From Juglans regia (taxonomy: Eukaryota; Streptophyta; Magnoliopsida; Fagales; Juglandaceae), in assembly GCF_001411555.2 (NCBI RefSeq), contig NC_049912.1:15137145-15201144 (forward strand): 64,000 nt of DNA, in the 5' to 3' direction. Shown in pieces: positions 45,148 through 57,787 of the stretch (position 1 is the stretch's first letter; each line of letters begins with the position of its first letter). A model generated the notes under the pieces. That model saw only the letters and a program-made list of their open reading frames with translations. It was not told where the DNA came from and did no database searches. Both the position numbers and the translations under genes were made by a program.

Positions 45148-45492
45148 ATCATCATTGATTGAGATCTCCTACATCTCAGTCACTTTGAATTTGAATTCTA
45201 TTTTAAATGAACTACCAACTTCCATAGGGAACTATTCCCTTTCTTAAAATCTTAGTCATTCATTGAATAAATTTGGCATGTTTATCTCATATCAAGTAGA
45301 TTCAGCCAACTTATTACACCTACAATTCTCTTCATGCACAACATCCTTACAGTTTCAAACTCTCACCAAAAAAAAAAAAACCAACATTGTCTGTCATGTT
45401 TCCTCGTTTCTTGTGATCATGATTGGCTCATCAGTCATCACCCTACACAAGTCAATGATTGACTTTGAGTTTAACACCCTTAAAAATTTCCA

Positions 45493-45899
45493 GGCCTAGT
45501 TTGGGTACTCAAGTATGCTCAGGTATTCTGAGAATACCTCACTGCTATTCATTATTTTATTATTATTATTACCTATTTTTCACTGTTATTCATTATTATT
45601 CAATATTCTATCATTACTTCTTCAATACTTTTTCACTACTATTCACAGAATACCTAAGAATACATCTCACTACCCAAATGCAACCTTAGGGCTCGTTTGG
45701 ATAGTGAGATAAGATGAGATGGTTTTAGATGAGTTGAATAAAATATTGTTAGAACATTATTTTTTAATATTATTATTGTTTTGGGATTTGAAAAAGTTAA
45801 ATTGTTTATTATATTTTGTATGAAAATTTGGTAAAATTGTAATAATGAGATGAGTTAAGATGAGATGGGTTGAGAGTATTTCTATATTCAAATGGGGCC
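45493..45899. mobile_element. two adjacent MITE-like elements, second copy
   Basis: 45493-45685 and 45690-45899 correspond to 30086-30278 and 30283-30492, with single-base differences. Confidence 0.7.
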
Positions 45900-47723
45900 A
45901 ACTGTATATATATCTCCTTTCTCCCTACAATCGCAAAGCATAACAACCCAGCATGAAACTAAACAACACGAGACATCCATTAATTTTCCAACCAACCCAC
46001 TCACGGCAAACTGAGGTACTTACCTCGCCGAAGTCAGTCGTTGGAAAACGCCGGAAGACGCCTAGAAATAGATGACCTGTCACCTCTGTCAGATCCACAT
46101 TTTCTCGGTATGCCTCCGTCGCACAACTCTTCTTTCAAACTTTTGGTTTTCTGCTCCTCTACATATTGAAAGCTTACTTTGGCTTTCAAATTCATTCTTT
46201 GTGCCTGTCTTTCAATCCAGCACTCTCTCGATTTCTCTCTCTCCCCCCTATTTTTTCTCTCACATAGGGGTGGCAATATGTGACATGATCCGTGAACCCA
46301 ATACGAACACGACACGAAATTAGCAGGTTTGGGTTTGATGTTAACGGGTTCAGGTCAAAACAAGTTGATCCGTTAAGACACGATTTATAAACAGATCAAC
46401 TCGCTTAACATGAAATCAACCCATTTTGACCTGTTTAAAATTTATTTTAAAATTTAAATTTTATTATTGTTAAGTTGTAATATTAGTATTTTTCAATATG
46501 CCTATGTTTTTATTGTTTTTATTGTTGGGATTGTAATTTTAAACCTATGTTCATATTTGTTATTGTATGGTTTGTAATATTGGTTTTATTATATGTTAAA
46601 ATTTGAAAAATATTTATATATATTTTTTAAGATATTGTGGTTGTTAACATCGTGTTTCGCACATCTTTGGGCTAGACTCCGACAACTCAGATCTTCTGAA
46701 ATGGGCTTGCAAAAGACAAGGGAGAAGGCAACTTCGAGGGGCAAACACAGGCCTAGGAGTCTTCATTTCCAAACTTAGTAAGTGTTATTGGAAGTTTGTA
46801 AATAAGTAAAGGATTCTAGGGATCATAGAGCTTTCTCGTACCTGGAACTTGCAATTTATACCTTAGGTTGAGGGAGGTGCAGATCCTTTTTCTCCACCGA
46901 GTTCGTGTCCCTTCCGTTGTCAGAGTCTTTTAATGCGGCATAGCTTCTCAAATGGCACCATAAAGATGGCGTGTAGCTCGGTAGTGACATTAATGCAGCG
47001 TGGTTTCCTGACTTTGTGTCTATTCTTTATGAGATGTAGATGATCAAATGTCGATGGATCAAGGGTTTTCTGCATTTCCCATTGTGCTCTGTGCAGGTCT
47101 CTGGGTTTTGAACGCGGCCGCAGGCTGTCATGCTGACCAGTCTTGTCGACAACTTGACTCCTTTTCCTTGTAGATATTTTACCCTTACACGGACTTCCGA
47201 ATATTGGATCGAGGCCCAGTGGGCTTTGTGAAGTGGGGAAAATCCCTTTATTGACAGGTCCAAGGGGAATTCATTCTTCATTCCTTAATCCTTTGCCATG
47301 CAAGACCACTCGGCCTTCTTTGTTGTGAGACGAGCAACTATTTTCCTTACACCCACGTGGCAGTATGGCATCGGTTACGTTTTTGCATTGAATGGTGTCC
47401 CTTCAGTCTTTGCGACGTGACTTCGTGTTACGTAGCCATTTATTCCACACATCGTATCGGCAGATACACTCTGTAGAAGTTACGATAATCGAGGGATTAT
47501 GGTACTTTGGGGGATACATGGAGTTATGTTGAGTTATGTTGCCTCGAGAGTTCAAACGTCAACCTCACCTATATAAGGACCCTTCCTCCCTCGTGGAAAT
47601 TCATTGTACTCACTCTACCTTTTGCTCTGTTCCTGCATTTCTTGTTCTCTACTAGAGTTCTTTGCCCCTTTGTTTTCCTTTAGTTTTTCTTCCGAAAGTT
47701 CTTTATTTTTCTTTCAATTTCTT

Positions 47724-49963
47724 ATGGCCCCAAAGAAATCTTCACTCCCTTCTGGACAGGTTGGGCCCTCTGGTGGTGCTCCGACTACTGTTGCCCCAGG
47801 CGGTTCCACTCCGGATGAATTCGCCGGATTTTCATGGCAATCGATGGTGACTCCTGCCGAACTAGAGGAGTTGAAGGTGGCCTACAAGGTCCCTTCAAAA
47901 GTGGAGCTTTTGGTGCCCTCTCCCACCAAAGGAGTGGTGGATTTCGAGAGCAACGGCACCAAGGTTGTGGTCTCTTGCGGCCTCAAGTTTCCATTTTGCT
48001 GACCAATGCAAGACGTTTTGGGCTTCTTCGAGTTGGCGTCTGCTCAGCTTCCTCCCAGCGCAAGGAGGATTCTTGTTTCGTGCTGCGTCATCTAGCGTCG
48101 CGCATTGAAGGGGGTCAGGTCAGACTTCCTAGACCACTCAACCCGTGAGTTCTTCATCACTCACAACATTGTGCGGAAGGGCCGACACCTCTATAGCTTC
48201 CGGCCGATCAAGGAATTAGTTCGGGTGGAGCTGCAGCATGCTGTCGTGAAAGGGTACAACCTCCAATTCTTCTTCTTGTTGGGCGATGGATGGGAGTACC
48301 AGGTTGGGCAGGCCATCAAGCGCTGGTTTCCCGTATTCGCCATATGGGGTACCATTGGGGGGGACATTGGCCGCCACCCAAAACTGATCCCCTATGAGGC
48401 ACTTAGGCCCAAGGTCTTTTCAGCCTGGGTGAAGGCGCATCCAAACGACATTTCCTCAGAGGCCCTGCTGACTATACCTAACCCCCCAGCCAACTTGCGC
48501 TCTAATGTGGGTTTCCCCATAGCCGCTCCCCCAACCCAACAGTAGAGGGGAAAGGGAAGAAGCCTAGAGGATCTCACCCGCTCGATCTGATTCTAACAAT
48601 GTCCCCATCCCTCCAAGGGGCTCGTCCATCCTAGTGCTCTTGATTCGGCCTAAACCAAGGGTGCCCAAGAAGATGCTGATGATAGCGAATCCTCCTCTCG
48701 TCGTGCCGCTGATCCAAGATGTTATTGTCGGAGCTGCTCCAGTGGTTGAGGTCATTTCCCTTGATAATGCCGAAGTGGTAGAGACTACTGCTTGGGCCGA
48801 GGAGGCGACGACGCCCAGAGTTCCCCACGGGGGGAAAAGTGAGGAAGTCATCAAAGAAGTCTTAGCGGGCCTTTGGAAGTCCGCTTTGCCCATCCATGCT
48901 GATTGAATCCACGAGATAGAGGGTAGACTCTAGAAGCTATTTGCAGGGGTAACACTTTAACTTGCGAACTCCTCATATTCTTCTTTTGTTTCTTTTCTTA
49001 GTCCTAACTCAGATTTTTGTGATAGGAATTGGAGCGTCTGGAGGCCTTCGTCATGGATGGCCAAGAGGAGTTGAGGAACGAGAATTGGGCTCTTCATTAG
49101 TTGGTTCATGTGGCCTTGGACTATGCGGCTATGGAGCGGAAGCAAAAAGAAGCCGAGGAGGCCCTTGCCGACTTGATAAAGTCCTAGGGCAAAATGGGTG
49201 AGCTTCGCATTGAGGCCTCCCTTACCTCCAAGGCTAAGGAGGCATTGCAGCAGTCCCTTGACAAATGCCAGTTGGAGCATGAGCGACTACAGGCCAAGAA
49301 CTGGGAGCTGAACCGACAGTGGGACACAAACAGTCGGTCGATCAAGTGGCTGAGAACATAAGTTGAGAATGTCAATGAGTCACTGGTGAAGAAAAGAAAT
49401 GCCTTGGAGGAGGAAAGGCAGAGAAGGAAATATGCGGAGGCCACCCAGGAAGAAGCCAGGGGATTCTAAAGGCTCGTGAAGCTACCTTCCATAGTCTATT
49501 GGAGGAGTTGTCTTATGTCCGTGACGATGCGTTGCACCTTGCCTATAATGACGGCTTAGAGCAAATGAAGACTCACATTCTTCAGAACCCCCAGTGCGAC
49601 CTCAAGGTAATGAATGTGGGGGATTTTCCTCCACATCAGAAGTCTCTGAAGAGGGGTGCTCTCCTCAGGAAGGGTCTAGTTATGAGCGGCCTTGGTGATG
49701 TCCCTACGGGGAATGATCCCTCCCATTGCAGGCAGACCTTCTTACTCTTCAATGTTGTTGTTGTCTCGAGTCCCTTTTTCTTATTCTCACCCTTCTGCTT
49801 ACTAGTTCTCTCCCTTTTGCTTACAGGGCTCGACTTCGAAGCGATTCCCACTCGCTGTCTTCACTTTCTCCAACAGTTTCTTCTCCATCTCCACAGCTGG
49901 TGGATGGTTTTAGGCAGCTTTGGGGCGATGGCCATCACCGTATGACTCAATTAGTTGCCACAT
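47724..49963 (+). pseudogene. extra gene of the Tat element (PF04195-like), second copy
   Basis: Same start (47724), same two in-frame stops (48000 and 48093) and same coiled-coil part (49026-49483) as 32321-34560. The TATA box is at 47570. The few base differences do not repair the frame. Confidence 0.6.
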
Positions 49964-50429
49964 TACATCTCTATTGATTTTTTTAGGTAACCTCAGGCAT
50001 TAACGACACGTCATAGTGATGGAGATCTATGTCTGCCGCTTCCATGGAATATGATTTGATTGAGCTCAGTTGCGCTGGTACCCGACCTTTTTCAGTAAGC
50101 GATTCTTAACGTAGAAATGAGATGTTCCAATTCTTGGCGGTATCTTTGTCGTCGTCAGAGATTCCAATTTATCCTGTTTCAGAAGAGTCCAAGAAAAGTA
50201 CGGCCTTTTGGTTTCCTTGGGTTATACTTGGTTGTTTTATGGTCTAGGTCTGTGGTCTCACATTGGAACTTGTTCCTTGCAATTCTGCGACTTTATGTTG
50301 TATCTTGTTCCTTGTAATTCTACGGCTTTATGTTGTAACTTGTTTCTTGTAACTATTAATAATAACACTTCTTGTTGGCTGGGAGTCTTGTCGGTCTTGG
50401 GCTCGACCTACCTCATCGGCCAGTCGAGA

Positions 50430-52123
50430 GGTAAATAGACTGGAAAGTTTGAAACTGTACCCGACTTTCTCCCTTAGCATAGATTTGACCTTCGGGCAGC
50501 CATGGGGCTAATCCCGCTCTCCACCGCAGGAAGTCAAGTCAGCCTTAGGCTTGACTTGGATCCTTAGCCCACAAAGAGGTAATTTGTTCGGCCAGTTAGG
50601 AACTGTACCTATCTTCCTTCATTAACATAGATGTGTTCCTCGAGTAGTCGTAGGGCTAATCCCACTCTCCGCTGCAAGGAGTCAAGACAGCCTTAGGCCT
50701 GACTTGGCTCCTTAACCCACAGGGAGGTAGATTGCCTGGCTAGTTTGGAACTGCCCCTATTTTCCTCCGTTAGAATAGATGTGTTCATCCTATTTGGAAG
50801 CAAGAATATATCATTATTTTGTGTTCGGCCACAGAAGTTAACGTCGCAAACCTGGGTCCTCTGATTAGTGTCATGCAGTGCTTCTCAATGATGTCCATGT
50901 TAATGTCCTGTGTCATCAACGTCTATATTGCCAATGTCCCCGTCCTTCACTTCATTATTCGGGCAGTCCATGGACTTGGCTCGCTCTCCGCCTGGGAGAG
51001 GTCAGAATGCCTCATGCCAAACCGCCTCTTTCTCTCCCAGGGAGGTCATTCGGATAGCGATGTGGCTGGTCCGCTCCTTCACCACGGTGGGGGTCGAAGT
51101 AAACCTCGGGATAGCCTCGGGGCTAAACTCGCTCTCCTTCACAAGAGGAACAAGGCGGCCTTTGGCTCATCTCATCCCTTTGTCCCCTGCGAGAGGTATG
51201 TTGTTCCGGCAATCTATTCTGGACCCGCTCTCACCCGTTGACATCGCAGGAAAGGGTAAGTTTGGGTTAGGCTGGCACTGATCCCACACTTCATCGTAGC
51301 GGGGGCCGGGGTAAGTTATTAAGGTAACCATGAGGCAGATCCCGCTCTCCACTACAAGAGGGATAAGGCAACCTTTAGGCCTACCTTTCCCTACAGTATC
51401 TCGTAGGGAGGTAAGTCGTTCTAGTAGTTTGTTACTAGACCAGCTCCCTCCCGTTAATGCTTACAAGGAAGGTAAAAGCTTTTTCCTTCAGGTAGCTAAG
51501 GACTGGCCCGCACTCCGCCGCAGGAAGGATAAGGAAACCTTTAGGTCTACATTTCCCTTTGTTGCCCACAGGGAGGTAATTCGGACAACGATGTGGCTGA
51601 TCTGCTCCTTCATCATGATGGGGGTTGGTGTAAGTTATTTGGGCCGCTGTAGGACTGGTCCCACTCTCCCAGACGAGGAGGTTGAGCCACCTGCTCACTT
51701 ATCATCCTTCTTGGGGAGGTAGGTTGTTCGGACAGTTTGTTCTAGACCCGCTCCCGCCCATTGACATCACAGGGAATGGTAAAATTGGGTCAGGTTGGTG
51801 CCGATCCTACACTTCGTCGTAGCAGAGGCTGGGTAAGATATTCAGGTAGCCATGAGGCTGATCCCGCTCTCTACTGTGGGAGATATAAGGCAACCTTTAG
51901 GCCTACATTTCCCTATAGTATCCCTCAGGGAGGTAAGTCATTCGAGCAGTTTGTTACTAGACCCACTCTTGCCTATTGATGCTTAACGAGGAAGGTAAGC
52001 CTTTGTCTTCGGGTGGTCAAGGACCGAACCACACTCATCTGCTAGAGGGATAAGGCAACCTTTTAGGCCTACCTTTCCCTTTTTACCTTGTGGGGAGGTA
52101 AATTGTTGATGGAGTTCCTTTTG
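50430..52123. repeat. ~150-170 bp tandem repeats of the Tat element, second copy
   Basis: Same units in the same order as 35027-36720. No unit-number difference is seen, only point changes (for example near 50524, 50587 and 51004). Confidence 0.85.
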
Positions 52124-52234
52124 GTGAAGTTGACTTTGCTAATGGAGACTGTCGATTTAATCAAAGGGGAGTTGGCTTCGTGGGTTATGTTATGCTCATG
52201 AAATTAGCCATTGAGATACAAAAACTTCTTTTAT

Positions 52235-53411
52235 TAGGGCCCGCAACGAGTGCATGAGAACATATAAATTTATGACAATAAACCAGTTTAGCAATAATAT
52301 TTCCGTAGATGCTTGGTGTTCCCCGGGTGTGGCAACTCATTTCCTTGGGAGTCCCGAAGGCGGTAAGAGCCCAAGCGATTTGTGGCGACGACCACGTAAG
52401 GGCCCTACCATCGGGGGCCTAGATTTCCCTCGTCCCGTGTTGTTGTTCTTTGAGCACGAGACCTCCGACCTTGAATGTTCTCTGACGCACGCCCTTGTTA
52501 AAACATCTCTCGGCCTTTCTTTTGTTGACTATGGTTCTTATCTCAGCTTTTATTCGGTCTTCTTCTAATAAGTCCAGCTGTTCTTCTAGCTGCCTATCAT
52601 TAGACTCTTGTTCGAAGTGCTAAACTCTATAGGTGGGGTTTTCAATCTATACGGGCGGCATTGCCTCATGGCCGTATTTCCCCAGTCGGGGTTTTCACCA
52701 TGACCCGGTAGGCCCACAGGATGGTGGGGAGTTCTTCTGCCCATGCCCCCTTCCTGTTGTTAAGCCGCTTCTTGAGCATTCTCATCAGCATTTTGTTGGT
52801 CACCTCAACTTGCCCATTAGACTAGGGATGTCTCGGGGATGAGTATCAAAACTCGACCCCCAATTCCCGGCACCAATTGTGGATGTGTTCGGAATCGAAC
52901 TGCCTCCCGTTATCCAATATAATGGTGAGCGGGACACCAAACCTGCAAACTACCAACCTCCATAGAAACCACGTGATGTTGCTCGTTGTGATGGTTGTTA
53001 AGGCCTCAGCTTCAACCCACTTGGTGAAGTAGTCCACAGCCACCACTACAAACTTGACTCCTCCTTTGCCCGGGGGAAGTGGGCCGACCAAGTCGATTCC
53101 CACTGGGTAAAAGACCAAGGTGAATAGATCGACATCAGTTCCTCCGATAGGCAATGGGGCATCCTGGCATATTCCTGGCACTTTCAACACTTATGTGCGT
53201 AGTCCTTGGCATCCCACAGGGCCTGAGGCTAGTAATAGCCTACTCTCATTACCTTTCCGGCCAACGCCTGTCCCCTGAGTGATTCTTACAAATCCCTTCA
53301 TGTATTTCTACCAATACATAATGCGCTTCTTCTGGGGACATACACCTCAAAAGAGGTGCCGAATGGCCCCTTCGATACAGGACTCCTTCGATTAGAGTGT
53401 AGCGAGATGCA
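52235..53411 (-). pseudogene. Tat-lineage Ty3/gypsy integrase (broken)
   Basis: Read right to left. It starts at ASRYTLIEGVLYRRG (53411-53370) with the zinc-binding part (HEGICKNHSG, then Cys residues). The core (53190-52846) follows, with GIDLVGPLPPGKGG, VDYFTKWVEAEAL and ILDNGRQFDS giving the two aspartates. The Glu lies in NGQVEVTNKML (codon 52804-52806). The C-terminal part carries RTFKVGGLVL. The wording DYFTKWVEAE is typical of Tat/Ogre and Athila integrases. Stops lie near 52824, 52650 and at 53186. Upstream it is cut by the CCGGTT element at 53412. Its 3' region on this strand is the tandem repeats and the antisense extra gene to the left. Confidence 0.87.
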
Positions 53412-54015
53412 CCTCAAAACCGGCCTGAACCAATGGAACCGGTCTTAGTTCCAAAACCGATCGGTACCGGTCCGGTTCTAGTTCTATGCTTTTTAGGACC
53501 GAACCGAACTGGTTCACTATATTATATATTTTAAATTAATTTTTTTAATATTATATATTATATTTTTATATTATATATGATTTTTATATATAATAATATA
53601 AATTGTAATTATATATAAGATAATGTTATTATAATTTATAACATAAAATTTTAATCTTAAACATGAAAATTTATTTGATCATATGCTTTAAACATAATAT
53701 ATATATATATATATATTAATAACATTTTATGACCTAAAAAATTCTTAACATATTCTTTTTTATAAATACATAATACATTAGTAATACTAATATACATTAG
53801 TATATTAATTATATTTCGCTTTAGTTAATTAGTATACATTAGTATAATAATGTATATTAGTATATAAATTACATTTTATGTCCTAATACTAATACTATTA
53901 AAATCAGACCGGAACCAATAAAACCGGAGGTACCGGTTTAGAAGGATAATAATCGATTCTCGAAAATGCATACCGGTTCGGTTCTAAATTTTGTCTAAAA
54001 CCGAACCGGTTACAC
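53412..54015. mobile_element. CCGGTT-rich nonautonomous element inserted in the Tat integrase
   Basis: The ends are rich in ACCGGTTCGGTT and AACCGGTCC motifs, with ACCGAACCGGTTACACCCCTA at the right. The middle (53520-53900) is nearly pure AT. It interrupts the Tat integrase right at its zinc-binding part. Exact termini and target-site duplication could not be fixed. Confidence 0.6.
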
Positions 54016-54137
54016 CCCTAAAGGTGATAAAGAACTTTTCACCTTATTTTAGGCAAGCTAGAAAAGCTGCCCAACATACAAAGAAGAAAAACGAACTTAT
54101 GGTGACAGTGTCGTATGCAAAAGCCCACACTCCATAT

Positions 54138-54833
54138 GAAGAGTCACATCCAAAGTAAGTCTACAAAAAAGATTACAACTCTACAGATCATATCATTTTA
54201 ACCCAAAAGGTATGGTCTAATGCAACATGGGAGACCCTTAGGCGAAGAGAGATTAGTGATTGGACATAAGGCAGGTTGTAAGGATGAGCGAACCATGCCC
54301 TACCAGTCTGTCTCTGTCATATGGCAGTAAGACAATAGAGACTAGAGGACTCCTATTCGAGCACATCTAGAAGCAGAAGGACACCTGGTGATCCCGTTCT
54401 ATAGAAGGCTTGAGGTAAAAGCCAAAATATCACTTTTGAGATCATAAATGCCTAAGAAACCTCGGAGTCAGATCCTTCGAAGAAAGCAAGTGACTTCAAA
54501 GGTGACAAAGAAATCAAGTTACTTCAAATTGAGATTTTGGCTTTTACCTTAAGCCTTCTATAGAATGGGATTGTCAGGCATCCTACTAACATCCTTCTGA
54601 ATCCAAACGTGCTCAAATATGAGTCCTCTAGTCTCTATCATACTACTACAAGATGACGAAACAGACTGGCAGAGGGCATGGTTCACTTGTCCTTATAGCC
54701 TACCTTCTATCCAATCCTCAATCTCTCTTCGAGTGAGGGTCTCCCACTTGGCGTTGGACCATACCTTCTAGGTTCAGACGATATGATCTGCCGAGTTGTA
54801 ATCTATTCTACAAGCCCACTCCGGATGTGACTC
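54138..54833. repeat. large inverted repeat made of two X copies
   Basis: The arms 54138-54441 and 54528-54833 are reverse complements at clearly high but imperfect identity. Both hold GAAGAGTCACATCC, GATTACAACTC, GGTATGGTC, CGAAGAGAGATT, AGAGACTAGAGGACTC and TAAAAGCCAAAAT. The loop is about 86 bp. Each arm is a piece of family X including the TATA region. Confidence 0.85.
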
Positions 54834-55598
54834 TTCAAGCGTTGGACACTGCCACCTTCTAAGTATTTCTATGTAAACTCGAAAAGCTCGGTTAAAGGCC
54901 TAAGGGCTTATGCATATGACCTCGTCCTCGGTAAAAGACCTGGCAAGGATACATGGTGCCAAGGGTGCCAACCAGACGGCAACACCCAAAGTTCAAGTAG
55001 GGTTAGGTGTGCAATGTTCACTAGGAAGTGCACATGTAAGGAAATACACATTTGATTTGCTGGGAAAAAGTAAAGGTTTAGTTTGAAAGTTAAACATTAT
55101 AGTACCATAAGTCTACAAACCATATATACACACAATATCCTCAAGTCACTTTATTCCTTAAATAATCATATACAAGTCCAGTTGTTTTGATTCATACACC
55201 GAAAACAAGGTTGACTGAACATATATGGTCACTTGACTAATAATTATAAATATATCTCCCACGAGTGGACAGGTTCTACAACAAAAACAAGCCTACACGC
55301 CTATTGCTCATGCTAGGTTGGCTCTTCCTCCTCAGGCATCACTCCTAAATCTACTTCCACATCAAAGTCTATGGTTATGAAATTGAAACCATAGGCAGGT
55401 TAGGCAAGTTAGGCAATTATGACCAGACTGCTAATGAGAAACAATGCTCGTGAATTTGTGATAAACATTTTCATATAATGAAATGGGTGAATGCATGTAT
55501 TAGGGCCCGGCGAGGAATCACACTCTCAATAAGCAAATTTATATAAGCATGGTGAGAAATCAGCCTCTGAAGAATTACCCTATGTGCAAAACTCACTC
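54834..55598. other. no gene seen
   Basis: Non-coding sequence after the inverted repeat, with no clear repeat partner in the window. Confidence 0.45.
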
Positions 55599-55619
55599 TG
55601 TGTGTGTGTGTGTGTGTGT
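55599..55619. repeat. (TG)n microsatellite
   Basis: About ten TG units. Confidence 0.95.
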
Positions 55620-56044
55620 TGCCAAGGAGAGGAATCACCTTACTCTCGGCATCTAAAACTTTTCGCACCAATCACATAATCATTCACAATTATCATAAAG
55701 ATCTTCATCACATACACATCCGTCACCTGATGGGCCAACAGGGAGAGAATCGTAACACCTTTCGAAATCAAGGAATCACTCACACCCAAACAACAAGGTG
55801 CAAGTCAACTCGCATGTCCCCAACATAGGTCAACTCTCGCACAGAGATGTACATGTTGCACAGAGAAAATGTCTACCCAGCCCACCAACTTGAAGATACC
55901 ACACGTGATACGCCCAGGGGATTCTTCATCCTGTCAATCAGTTGAGGCCAAACAATATTGTCCCACCCTAATCATCATGGGTACTCTCTCTACCCAAATG
56001 AAACCCATGGCGACACATCACAAGAATGGTCTAAGGATTCTCTC
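55620..56044. other. no gene seen
   Basis: Contains short open frames without motifs. Phrases such as GGAATCACTCACACCCAA suggest repeat DNA, but I cannot assign it. Confidence 0.4.
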
Positions 56045-56710
56045 AACCCGCCCTTGATGATTTATACATGATATGATTACTCACATAGAGATGGCACCAA
56101 AAACAAATGCATTCAAATCTCAAAAAATACTAAGTAAAAATATTTGTAAACATATTGTAAAACCATTTATCATTTCATGATTAGAAAGGGGGAGATTACA
56201 GAGTATGCATATGCCACAATTCCATAACATCTTCACACAATATTTACCCTCATTCCATGGCACTGTCCTAGAAGCTAACCTACCTCAATGCCTTAGAATT
56301 ACAGCAGTGTTGTGCTTGTCCTTTCTTTATCTCCTTTGAAGTCTCTTGCTTCATTTGAAGAATTCGACTCCAAAGGCTCTCGGTGTTTACAATCTCAAAA
56401 TTGAGATTTTGGCTTTTACCTAAAGCTTTTTATAGAACAGGATCATCAGGTGTCCTTCTGACATCCTTTTGACTCCAGACGTGCTCGAATAGGAGTCCTC
56501 TAATCTCTATCGACCTATTGCAGGATAACAGAGACAAACTAGCAAGGCATGGTTTGCTCATCCTTACGGCCTACCTTATCTCCAATCCTCATTCTCTCTT
56601 CGAGTGGAGTCTCCCACATGGCGTTGGACCAAACATTCTAGATTCAGGCGATATGATCTACCGAGTCGTAATCTCTTCTACAAGTCCACTCTGGATGTGA
56701 CTCTTCAGAC
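56045..56710 (-). repeat. family X copy with the unoccupied site of solo LTR C
   Basis: Read on the minus strand, it gives the left part of X (56640-56300, with the TATA-like TATAAAAAGC near 56430). It then continues without a break through GGCATATGCATACTCTGTAATC (CATAC at 56207-56203) into the right part of X (to 56045). In the 15-kb segment the same sequence is split at CATAC by the 3.9-kb solo LTR. Confidence 0.85.
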
Positions 56711-57509
56711 TGAGTATGGGCTTCTGCATACAATATTGCCACCTTCTAAGTGTTTCTGTGTAATCCCGAAAAGCTCGTACGTCAGCAAGGGTCTTGTCAT
56801 TGACAGTTGCTTGCCTTAACCTCGTTTCTCGTCTTCATACTTTTGGCGGCTTTTATAGCTCGCCTACCATAAGGTGGGAAATCCTTTATCACCTTGCACT
56901 AGGACATGTCAACCAACCTTTCTGCATAGGGACGATTGCCCATATGTTGGACTAGGAGCAATCTATAGCACCCGTGACTGTTTTTCACCCAATCAATGGA
57001 GTGCCTTCTCACCCAATCAATGGTGGCCTATCCTCTTGCACTGGCATGGTCCTCACAAGCGTCACTTGGGCGAGCAACAAACAAGACAACTAAGGATGTT
57101 GGCTCTGCACTTGGCAAGCAAAGGACTTGCTAATGATACGTAAGGTAAGCATCGAGCAACGGACAACACAATACTGATCCAGGGACCCTATGAGATAACA
57201 CGAGGAGCTCAGATGGTAGTAGGTGACGTACCAAGGTTGATGCCCCAACGATAACGTTTCAACAACTCGCATGGGAAAAGAGTAATACGAACCTACATGC
57301 CATACACCTAAACACAGGAGAAAGGCCTAACGCCACGTGGATAATTTCCATAAGGAGGCTGACTGCGCACCTAGTTTTGAAGCAAGATGTTGGGACATGC
57401 GTATCTTGTCCCAACAATCTACTCGGTCTCTATTATTCTACAGTCCAGCATACACATGGCAATTGAGATTCACTAATGCTCTTTCGGCCATTTAGAAGCC
57501 AAAACTATA
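56711..57509. other. no gene seen
   Basis: Non-coding. Short open frames such as 56874-57143 have no recognisable domain. It probably belongs to the LTR-like sequence at its right. Confidence 0.4.
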
Positions 57510-57720
57510 ATAACCGTTACTGACGGCACTTCCCATATATAAGAAATTTCGACAACTATCTTCATCTCACTTTCAAGATTGCTAAGTTTTTCTAATACAC
57601 TTTCCTTCTTTGTTCTATTCGAGACTTTGAGACTAAGGGTTTGAAGCCTTCATCGACAAGAAGATCAACAACTCCTACCCAGCCTTTAGTATTTATTCAC
57701 AATCCAGGTAGGTTCACTCA
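57510..57720 (+). promoter_or_regulatory. LTR-like promoter fragment with TATA box
   Basis: CCCATATATAAGAAATT (TATA at about 57535-57541), then a pyrimidine-rich leader and a CCAGGTAGGT sequence resembling a 5' splice site (57705). The layout is like an LTR U3/R boundary or a gene promoter. No reading frame follows before the next element. Confidence 0.4.
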
Positions 57721-57787
57721 TATGACTACGCTTGTAAATTGGGGTAAATGTATATGGGTATGTTCATTACTTCATATTCTACATCTC

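Larger units (their letters stand above)
37350..52652 (+). repeat. 15.3-kb direct repeat, copy 2 (starts at the assembly gap)
   Basis: Starts with GATGCGTACATTACG, the same bases as 21899, and follows copy 1 to CAATCTATAC. After 52652 it continues into the rest of the Tat integrase that copy 1 lacks. Confidence 0.97.

Noticed and set aside
21899..52652. Recent segmental tandem duplication as the main reading
   Set aside because: Both borders coincide with the 100-N gap, which makes a contig overlap or haplotig more likely.
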